A DNA stretch of 35,422 bases from positions 1 to 35,422 of the IMG/VR virus record IMGVR_UViG_3300024290_000011; one strand, written 5' to 3'. Source of the stretch: a virus. Under the pieces are notes generated by a model, which saw only the letters and a program-made list of their open reading frames with translations, had not been told where the DNA came from and made no database searches. The number at the start of each line of letters is the position of its first letter. Position 1 is the first letter of the stretch. Both the position numbers and the translations under genes were made by a program. Shown one piece after another: positions 30,709 to 35,422 of the stretch.

Positions 30709-30751
30709 TTGCTCGCCGGCACTGCTGCCGGTTTCCTGAGAGGGTTTCACC

Positions 30752-30928
30752 ATGTACGCCAACCGTGACCGCGCAAACCGCCCGACTGCCGCAACGCAGG
30801 CGGACCGTTTGCGCATGCGCCGCGTCATTCGCCCCGTGCCGGCTTGGAGCTATACGCTCGCCGACTTCGTCCGTCACGCTGCGGTCGCCGTGGCCGTGGC
30901 GCTGATCGTTTACGCCGTCATTCACTAA
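30752..30928 (+). CDS. Small membrane protein, first gene of the rightward arm
   Basis: The 58-residue product has a basic N-terminal half (RDRANRPTAATQADRLRMRR) and a single C-terminal membrane segment (HAAVAVAVALIVYAVIH). GAGAGGG precedes ATG 30752. The predicted topology is N-terminus inside with a C-terminal span, as in tail-anchored phage peptides. Function is unknown. Confidence 0.65.
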   Translation: MYANRDRANRPTAATQADRLRMRRVIRPVPAWSYTLADFVRHAAVAVAVALIVYAVIH

Positions 30929-30939
30929 GGGCCGCAATC

Positions 30940-31350
30940 ATGAAAACTCTTGCCGAATTCGTCGCCAGCCGCGAAGAGTGCGCCGACCTTGCCGAGCGTA
31001 TCGGCCCCGACTTTTTCGACGACTCCGCGCCGTCTGGCTTCGTGTATGACGGAGACTGCTATATCCAGCGGTGCGACGACGAATCCTTCTATCTGCTGTT
31101 GCACAATTGCGAGTACGTCTCCGCCGACCTGTCGGAGCTGGAAGCGATTCTTTATCTCTGGTGCGTCACCGAATTTCCGGAAGACTTCGGCGTTACGCCC
31201 GATGAACTCCTCGCTATCAACACCATGCGGCACGACATCGGCGAGCAGAAGGCCGCCGCGATCCTCGCGCAGTGGTCGGAGACCGGCACCGGCGCAGCGC
31301 TGTCGTGGCCTATTTCGATCGCGACGTTGAGAGCAAAGCAAATGCCGTAA
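30940..31350 (+). CDS. Acidic phage protein of unknown function, 136 aa
   Basis: The start is ATG 30940, 12 bases after the previous stop; the longer frame is a shadow. The product is acidic and helical ('MKTLAEFVASREECADLAER', 'SADLSELEAILYLWCVTEF'), ending 'AALSWPISIATLRAKQMP'. An anti-restriction or DNA-mimic role could suit such acidity, but no such family is recognised. No membrane segment is present. Confidence 0.55.
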   Translation: MKTLAEFVASREECADLAERIGPDFFDDSAPSGFVYDGDCYIQRCDDESFYLLLHNCEYVSADLSELEAILYLWCVTEFPEDFGVTPDELLAINTMRHDIGEQKAAAILAQWSETGTGAALSWPISIATLRAKQMP

Positions 31351-31352
31351 TT

Positions 31353-31400
31353 GCAGCTAATGCGCCTGCCCGCGCGGGCGCATTGACGGCAATTCCGCCG
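31353..31400 (+). promoter_or_regulatory. Two-hairpin RNA leader, copy A
   Basis: GCAGCT is followed by hairpin 1 (AATGCG... with ...CGCATT, 31359-31384, 11 bp), 2 nt, then hairpin 2 (CGGC-AATTCC-GCCG, 31387-31400). AAAAAGGG and ATG 31420 follow. Copy B at 32191-32243 has the same plan with compensating base changes. Confidence 0.65.
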
Positions 31401-31419
31401 AAGCGAAAAAGGGTGTGTC

Positions 31420-31575
31420 ATGCATTTGCGCCGTTATCTTTTCGTCTCCTCCGCTACGTCGCCGATCATCGCGCTTGCGGATTCCAAAAAATCGATGCGC
31501 GCCTATGTCCGCGAAACGTTGGGCATCCCCGACGGCTTCCCGCTTCCCCGTCACGCCATCGTTTCGATTGCCTGA
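31420..31575 (+). CDS. Small protein, 51 aa
   Basis: The product 'MHLRRYLFVSSATSPIIALA' continues to 'YVRETLGIPDGFPLPRHAI' and ends at TGA 31573-31575. AAAAAGGG lies 7 bases before the start. It has a weakly hydrophobic start but no clear membrane span. It directly follows the first copy of the two-hairpin leader, which supports its being translated. Function is unknown. Confidence 0.55.
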   Translation: MHLRRYLFVSSATSPIIALADSKKSMRAYVRETLGIPDGFPLPRHAIVSIA

Positions 31576-31585
31576 GAGAATCGCC

Positions 31586-32185
31586 ATGTCTTATATCAAC
31601 CTTTCGCAGGCGTTCGCACAGTGGCAGGAACTCGCCGCCAACATCCCCAAGAATGACGGCCCCGCGCTTGCCGAGTCGTGGAACGATTACACAGACAGCC
31701 TTTGCAAAGATGGGCAACTGTGCGTGCTGCAATACCACTATTGCCCGGCATACGATGACGACATGCCGGGCACGGGCTCGCAATGGAATGCGCTGTCCGA
31801 TGATCGCGAATTCATCCTTGACGCGATGGGCGTAACGCTGCGTTACAGTCTGGCAAAAAACCAACAGCGCGACGGATGGGCTGAAGGTTCTACGCATTGG
31901 CGCGTTACCTTGGTCCGAAACAAAGTACGTTTCACTGTTGATTACAGTATGGGTAGCGCTGCGGGTAGCAGTCCGGAAATTTGCGATGTCGTGAATTGCC
32001 TGCTGCTGGATTGCTCGCTTGGCAAGCAATCATTTCCGGATTTTTGCAGCGAGTTGGGCCGTGATACCGATTCGCGGAAAGCACACGCGGACTGGAAAAG
32101 TTGCAAAAAAGCGCTTTTCAACATGCATCGCCTTTTTACCGCTTCCGAAATTTCCGACTTGCGCGACCTGTTTAGCGATATGTGA
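31586..32185 (+). CDS. Phage/plasmid-type protein of unknown function, 199 aa
   Basis: The start is ATG 31586, ten bases past the previous stop. The product begins 'MSYINLSQAFAQWQELAANI'. The central part is beta-rich, and the C-terminus 'FPDFCSELGRDTDSRKAHAD' resembles a conserved end found in hypothetical proteins of mobile elements. No active-site motif is visible. It stops at TGA 32183-32185, directly before leader copy B. Confidence 0.6.
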   Translation: MSYINLSQAFAQWQELAANIPKNDGPALAESWNDYTDSLCKDGQLCVLQYHYCPAYDDDMPGTGSQWNALSDDREFILDAMGVTLRYSLAKNQQRDGWAEGSTHWRVTLVRNKVRFTVDYSMGSAAGSSPEICDVVNCLLLDCSLGKQSFPDFCSELGRDTDSRKAHADWKSCKKALFNMHRLFTASEISDLRDLFSDM

Positions 32186-32190
32186 CTTTC

Positions 32191-32243
32191 GCAGCTAATG
32201 CGTTCCTGGAATTCTCGGGAGCGCATTGGCGGCGACGTTGCCG
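32191..32243 (+). promoter_or_regulatory. Two-hairpin RNA leader, copy B
   Basis: GCAGCT is followed by hairpin 1 (AATGCG... with ...CGCATT, 32197-32227, with G-T wobbles), 2 nt, then hairpin 2 (CGGC-GACGTT-GCCG, 32230-32243). AAAAAGG and ATG 32269 follow. Primary sequence differs from copy A in the stems, but pairing is kept. Confidence 0.65.
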
Positions 32244-32268
32244 GTCAACAGTCAAAAAGGTCGAGGCC

Positions 32269-32928
32269 ATGCGCTCTATCATTCCGGGTTTTTACGGTTT
32301 CTACGATTCGATATGGGCCACGGGGGTGGATGATGCGGAACTGTCTCTTGCCCAATATCTGACGGGCGACCCCGAAAGCGACGCCGGGGAAGGCGTTGAC
32401 GGTTTCCGTGGACGCGATGTCGGCGACGTGTGCGAAGCGCTTTATCGAGTGATCGGATATAAAGCGCTTTTCAATAGCATCGCCAAAGCCTACGCCGAAG
32501 CGTTCGCGCACGAACTTGACCGCGCATGCAAATGGAAAACGCGCATCGCTTTCGACAGTCTCGACAGTCCGCGGGAGTACAACTTCAGTACTGACCGAAT
32601 TTTCGTCAAGATGCCGCGTTCAACGGTTCGCCGCATGCGAAAGGAATGCGACCCCGAAACTCTGGCGCGCATGGTCAAAGACGAATGCACGTCCCGATCT
32701 GGCTTTATCAGTTTCTACTCCGCCGATGTCGCCGAATGGGGGCCGTTGGATCAATGGGACCATAATCAGGCCAGCATTTTACTGGCGGCATGGATGGAGT
32801 CGCAGGATATCGATAATCCGCAGGAAGACATCTATTCCGCCATGTGCGAAAACGATGCGTTCAGCGAGTTCCTTGACCGCAGTTACGTCGAGTCTGAACT
32901 TCTCGCTGTGCTCAACAAAAAGGATTGA
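32269..32928 (+). CDS. Mobile-element-type protein of unknown function, 219 aa
   Basis: The start is ATG 32269; upstream in-frame codons lie in the RNA leader. The product has 'IIPGFYGFYDSIWATGVDDA', 'YKALFNSIAKAYAEAFAHEL' and 'LDSPREYNFSTDRIFVKMP', the last of which recalls a recurring block in plasmid and phage proteins of unknown role. The protein is acidic, mixed alpha/beta, without membrane segments. An anti-defence role is conceivable, but no known family is assigned. Confidence 0.6.
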   Translation: MRSIIPGFYGFYDSIWATGVDDAELSLAQYLTGDPESDAGEGVDGFRGRDVGDVCEALYRVIGYKALFNSIAKAYAEAFAHELDRACKWKTRIAFDSLDSPREYNFSTDRIFVKMPRSTVRRMRKECDPETLARMVKDECTSRSGFISFYSADVAEWGPLDQWDHNQASILLAAWMESQDIDNPQEDIYSAMCENDAFSEFLDRSYVESELLAVLNKKD

Positions 32929-32932
32929 CCTC

Positions 32933-33106
32933 ATGTTCTATGTCCTGATCCTGGTTCTTACGCTCGGGGGCGAACGTCATGCGTTCGTCGTCGACTACAA
33001 CCTTACCGCCGAAGATTGCGCGCAGGCCGTGCGCGACAACCCCGGCGCCGACCTGCGTTGCGAGACGCAGGAAGACAGCGAAACCAAAGCGGAGGATTCC
33101 CTGTGA
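32933..33106 (+). CDS. Small secreted-type phage protein, 57 aa
   Basis: The start is ATG 32933, four bases after the previous stop. The product starts 'MFYVLILVLTLGGERHAFVV' with a short hydrophobic leader that may be a signal peptide, then 'TAEDCAQAVRDNPGADLRCE'. Two Cys could form a disulfide in the periplasm. Small proteins of this look are common in early arms of phages of high-GC hosts. The stop overlaps the next GTG (GTGA). Confidence 0.6.
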   Translation: MFYVLILVLTLGGERHAFVVDYNLTAEDCAQAVRDNPGADLRCETQEDSETKAEDSL

Positions 33107-33738
33107 AGACGACAACGCACCATCATCGTAACGGCGAAGGCAAAGCGCTTTGCGTCAAATGCTATGACCTGGCACGCGATGTCCCGAAGGGCGCCGAAGG
33201 AACGGACGAACAGCAGCAGCGCGCGGAACAACTTGTGTCCTCGCGCTGGTGGAGTCTGGCAAGAAAGATGGCGCGCGAGAAATTCGGATTCGACAACGTC
33301 TATTCGGCTGGCCGGTCGGGCGGATGGCTGTACACGGACCCGTTGCCTGATCCCGTGACGGACGAAGACGGCGACTACGTCGGCCCGGGCGATTACCCAC
33401 CGGCCTTCGTGGCGGAACTGTCCGCGCTCCTGGATCGCGCTCCCGCCATGTACGCGGAAACCCTCGCCGACATCATCGCAGAAGATGCCAGCGACGCGGC
33501 GGAGGCGGCGGAACGTGCGGCCATGCCCGCACGCTTTGCGCTCGCGCTCCTTCAGTGCATGCCGCACGTGGACCGTGCGCGCGAGTTGACTGGCGGCGAT
33601 GGCGACATCGCTGCGGCCAATTCCCGCAGGGCGCTGGGGGATTACCTGGACCAGCTGCAAGCGGACGAAGATCAACGCGACCTAACCGACGACGAAGCCC
33701 GCGCCCTTGCCGGCATCGCCGCATATCTCAAGGCGTGA
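33103..33738 (+). CDS. Phage protein with short Cys/His N-terminus, 211 aa
   Basis: The start is GTG 33103 in a GTGA overlap; the upstream frame is a shadow. The N-terminus has 'THHHRNGEGKALCVKCYDLA', with Cys-x2-Cys and His residues that could bind zinc. A central 'YTDPLPDPVTDEDGDYVGPG' is acidic and the second half is Ala-rich helix ('DASDAAEAAERAAMPARFAL'). Function is unknown. Confidence 0.6.
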   Translation: MKTTTHHHRNGEGKALCVKCYDLARDVPKGAEGTDEQQQRAEQLVSSRWWSLARKMAREKFGFDNVYSAGRSGGWLYTDPLPDPVTDEDGDYVGPGDYPPAFVAELSALLDRAPAMYAETLADIIAEDASDAAEAAERAAMPARFALALLQCMPHVDRARELTGGDGDIAAANSRRALGDYLDQLQADEDQRDLTDDEARALAGIAAYLKA

Positions 33739-33742
33739 ACCC

Positions 33743-34204
33743 ATGACGACGATTACCGCTTACGCCTACAACGCCGCCATTCACTGCCCGCGCTGCGCCG
33801 AAGCCTACGCGAAGGCGAAAGGCTTTAATCTGGACGATGCGAAGGACATGGGAGGCAATCCGCTGCACCCGATCTTCACGACGGACGAATCCCCGGACGG
33901 CTATTGCGATACGTGCCTGCTGGCGTACGGCAACGCCGAACCCGTCGCGCCGCTGCTGTCCGTCGACGCGCTGCGCGGCGGCGATGGCGAATGGCAGTGG
34001 AACGAATGGCGTAGCCGCGGCGTGATCCCGCTCGCATGGTGCGACCTGCCGCCGCGCGCGCTCCTCCGCAAACTGCGCGACCGCGGCGGCGCCTACCCTG
34101 CACCTGGCCGCGCGGCGATCGAGGATGACGGACATAACGTCGTGGTCCTGCTGCGCGGCACGCGCGAGCCGATCGCGGCCATTGCCTACGGTGACGTGCC
34201 ATGA
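33743..34204 (+). CDS. Zinc-finger-like phage protein, 153 aa
   Basis: The start is ATG 33743, four bases after the previous stop. Two Cys-x2-Cys pairs ('HCPRCAEAYAKAKGF', then 'YCDTCLLAYGNAEP') suggest a treble-clef or ribbon zinc site. The remaining part has 'WRSRGVIPLAWCDLPPRALL' and a beta-type end (NVVVLLRGTREPIAAIAYG). It may bind nucleic acid or act as an adaptor. The stop overlaps the next start by ATGA. Confidence 0.6.
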   Translation: MTTITAYAYNAAIHCPRCAEAYAKAKGFNLDDAKDMGGNPLHPIFTTDESPDGYCDTCLLAYGNAEPVAPLLSVDALRGGDGEWQWNEWRSRGVIPLAWCDLPPRALLRKLRDRGGAYPAPGRAAIEDDGHNVVVLLRGTREPIAAIAYGDVP

Positions 34205-34413
34205 AACGTCATCTTGTCGCGTTCTCCCGCGTGCCCGTCGGTTCTCTTTTCAGTAAAAACGGCAATCGGTGCCGCAAGCAAAGCACGCGGACCGCCCGAA
34301 TCCTGGACGTTCCATGCCCGCCGGTTTTCTACTACGCCAAGAGGGAGCTGGTCGAAGTAAGCGACGACGTGCGCGATGCCATCGTGGCGGCAGAAGCCCG
34401 GGAGGCCATGTGA
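34201..34413 (+). CDS. Small basic protein, 70 aa
   Basis: The product is basic in its first part ('MKRHLVAFSRVPVGSLFSKN', then 'GNRCRKQSTRTARIL') and helical at the end ('VSDDVRDAIVAAEAREAM'). It starts in an ATGA overlap and stops in a GTGA overlap, so it belongs to the same translation chain. No family was recognised. Confidence 0.6.
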   Translation: MKRHLVAFSRVPVGSLFSKNGNRCRKQSTRTARILDVPCPPVFYYAKRELVEVSDDVRDAIVAAEAREAM

Positions 34414-34652
34414 GCCCGGCCGCGATCCTCGCACGCTGGGATCGCATCGCCTACGGCCAGCTTTGCGAGCACGCCGCGCAGCTGGCCGACGAGCGGGACG
34501 AAGCCCGCGACCGCGCCTATCACGCGGAACAGTCTGCGGAGTCGTGGCGCGACGACTTCCTGCGCCTGGCGGAGGAAACCCGCAGCCGGCCCGCGCTGAC
34601 CGTCGACGGGCGCATGGTCGGCCTGCCTGCGGAGGGGACCGCCGATGGCTAA
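34410..34652 (+). CDS. Small helical protein, 80 aa
   Basis: The start is GTG 34410 (GTGA overlap with the previous TGA); the longer frame is a shadow. The product is a charged helix, likely coiled coil ('QLADERDEARDRAYHAEQSA', 'ESWRDDFLRLAEETRS'), with a short C-terminal tail. Its last 8 bases overlap the next gene. Function is unknown. Confidence 0.6.
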   Translation: MSPAAILARWDRIAYGQLCEHAAQLADERDEARDRAYHAEQSAESWRDDFLRLAEETRSRPALTVDGRMVGLPAEGTADG

Positions 34653-34920
34653 GCACCCGGATCATGACGCACTCGAAACCCTGCGCGTCCGCATTCTGGC
34701 CGATCGCGCCTCGCGGATCGTCCGATGGGGTTGCTTCATCGGGATTAATGCCGGCCTGGTCGCACCGCTGGCGTGGGCTGCATTCGTGGCGCACGGCCTG
34801 ATCCCGGCCCTTGCCGTGGCGATCCTGTGCGTTGCGCTGTCGTGGCACGTGAAGCCCGCAGGCGCCAGTCTGGGAGCGCAAGCCCGCGAGATAGAAGCGC
34901 GGTTCAAGGCGCACGACTAG
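34645..34920 (+). CDS. Two-span membrane protein, last gene of the right arm
   Basis: The 91-residue product has membrane segments around residues 30-50 (FIGINAGLVAPLAWAAFVA) and 53-67 (LIPALAVAILCVALSW), framed by charged ends. It overlaps the preceding gene by 8 bases and is followed 34 bases later by a strong terminator. It may be a holin-like, immunity or envelope-directed protein; position far from the lysis cassette argues against a holin. Confidence 0.6.
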   Translation: MAKHPDHDALETLRVRILADRASRIVRWGCFIGINAGLVAPLAWAAFVAHGLIPALAVAILCVALSWHVKPAGASLGAQAREIEARFKAHD

Positions 34921-34954
34921 CACGATCCCCCGCGCCCCCGTGATCTTCCAATGT

Positions 34955-34981
34955 GCCCGGCCTTGCGCCGGGCTTTTTATT
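34955..34981 (+). terminator. Intrinsic terminator 1 of the rightward arm
   Basis: GCCCGGC (34955-34961) pairs with GCCGGGC (34967-34973) across a 5-nt loop, followed by TTTTTATT. It lies 34 bases after the last gene. Confidence 0.9.
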
Positions 34982-35055
34982 GCGTGCGCGCCAGCCGCAG
35001 GCCTGGACGCATAGGCGCACGCCCGCCGTCGAGGCGATCTAGACCGATACCGCAC

Positions 35056-35096
35056 AAGCCCGTGCGCCGCATTCCCTGCGGCCCGGGCTTTTTCTT
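35056..35096 (+). terminator. Intrinsic terminator 2 of the rightward arm
   Basis: AAGCCCG (35056-35062) pairs with CGGGCTT (35084-35090), with an inner stem GCCGC/GCGGC, followed by TTTCTTT. The second stop in tandem suggests that read-through must be tightly limited before the repeat region. Confidence 0.8.
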
Positions 35097-35117
35097 TGCG
35101 CGGCCTGATCCTGGCGC

Positions 35118-35263
35118 ACGCATGGCCGCATGGCGGCAAGGCCGCGTGTCGGGCTAGGTCGAGGCGTACGCATGGCCGCATGGCCGCATGCTGGCAGGGC
35201 CGCAGGCCTGCCCGGCAATTAATTAATTCGCGCATGGCCACACGGCCGCATGGCCGCATGCCC
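35118..35263. repeat. GCATGGCC repeat clusters
   Basis: ACGCATGGCCGCATGG occurs at 35118-35133 and again 50 bp later at 35168-35183. A third, looser cluster lies at about 35231-35260. The unit GCATGGCC (8 bp) is itself tandem in places. AT-rich stretches interrupt and follow the clusters. Confidence 0.65.
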
Positions 35264-35422
35264 CGAATAAACCCTATTTATTTAATTCGCATTCATGCAA
35301 TTGCACACGCACGCGCGGGTTTTCTCATCGATAGCCTGGCCGATCCGCGGCTATGCGGCCGGCCGAGGCCGAGTAAAAAGGTACTCCGGGGCGGGGGTCG
35401 ACGTGTCGCGGGGGGCGCTGAC

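Larger units (their letters stand above)
30236..30751. other. Divergent intergenic region between the two arms
   Basis: This 516-base stretch lies between the leftward and rightward arms. It holds a leftward promoter (30276-30306), four ~24-bp direct repeats (30359-30499), a rightward promoter (30680-30708) and a 5' UTR hairpin CCGGCA-CTGC-TGCCGG (30716-30731). Open frames that cross it on the minus strand are low-complexity and repeat-derived. It is a good candidate for an origin or a switch region. Confidence 0.6.
34921..35422. other. Gene-free end region with terminators, repeats and AT islands
   Basis: No credible gene lies in these 502 bases. Two tandem terminators (34955-34981 and 35056-35096) end the right arm. 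Beyond them come GCATGGCC-type repeats (35118-35263), AT islands (35217-35228 and 35266-35287) and a GC-rich end with GAGTA-AAAAGG-TACTC (from ~35372). This fits an origin or packaging/terminal region more than coding DNA. Confidence 0.5.

Noticed and set aside
1-35422. Lysogeny module, CRISPR array, insertion sequence or rRNA
   Set aside because: No integrase, transposase, spacer-repeat array or rRNA-like sequence was seen; the HTH-like gene at 26422-26727 alone is not evidence of lysogeny.

Overview
This window is the right half of the structural region plus the early/accessory arms of a tailed double-stranded DNA phage. The virion genes describe a siphovirus: tail tube, gpG/gpGT chaperones made by frameshifting, a 1446-residue tape measure, BR0599/gpL-type and J-type tail tip proteins, and no sheath or baseplate-wedge genes. 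The Rz/Rz1 spanin pair shows a Gram-negative host. The GC-rich codon use fits a high-GC proteobacterium of the Burkholderia, Xanthomonas or Pseudomonas kind, but the host cannot be fixed from sequence alone. I see no integrase, excisionase or recognisable CI-type repressor, so a virulent lifestyle is likely but unproven. The overall style recalls Nazgul-like, Chi-like and YuA-like siphophages; that is an impression from gene order, not a search result.

Layout. (1) 1-13937, rightward: late tail genes in order tube, gpG/gpGT (canonical GGGAAAC slip site), tape measure, three distal tail or structural proteins, BR0599/gpL-like tip protein with four spaced cysteines, J-like hub, and an Mtd-N-type fibre carrying a very glycine-rich adhesin domain. 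(2) 13973-16621, rightward: lysis cassette with a coiled-coil membrane protein, a holin-like membrane protein, a signal-bearing endolysin, an Rz inner-membrane spanin and an overlapping Rz1 outer-membrane lipoprotein. (3) 16622-16853: a compact control region with a near-consensus sigma70 promoter, a ~117-nt transcript unit ending in an intrinsic terminator (candidate sRNA), a 15-bp-period array of GTCWWGAC sites, and a terminator for the opposing operon. (4) 30235 down to 16972, leftward: about 28 tightly packed genes, many overlapping by ATGA, GTGA or TGATG. They appear to be driven from one promoter at 30276-30306, with an internal terminator near 21.8 kb. Recognisable products are a DnaQ-like exonuclease, a cupin, an AT-hook/H1-like protein, a MazG-like protein, a sulfotransferase-like protein, a NADAR protein, a cytosine-methylase-like protein and a Spo11/TopoVI-A-like protein; most of the rest are small and unknown. 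(5) 30236-30751: divergent intergenic region with both arm promoters and a set of ~24-bp direct repeats. (6) 30752-34920, rightward: eleven small accessory genes, two preceded by a duplicated, structurally conserved two-hairpin RNA leader. The arm ends in two tandem terminators. (7) 34921-35422: gene-free, with repeated GCATGGCC motifs and AT-rich islands, a possible origin or packaging region.

How it works together. The leftward arm looks like a DNA-metabolism and host-takeover operon; several genes (NADAR, MazG-like, methylase-like) plausibly counter host defence. The rightward arm from 30.7 kb is probably early as well. The tail and lysis genes are late. The least explained items are the two GTCWWGAC arrays at 441-478 and 16776-16813, the candidate sRNA beside the second array, the TopoVI-A-like enzyme without an obvious B subunit, and the repeated RNA leader of the right arm.
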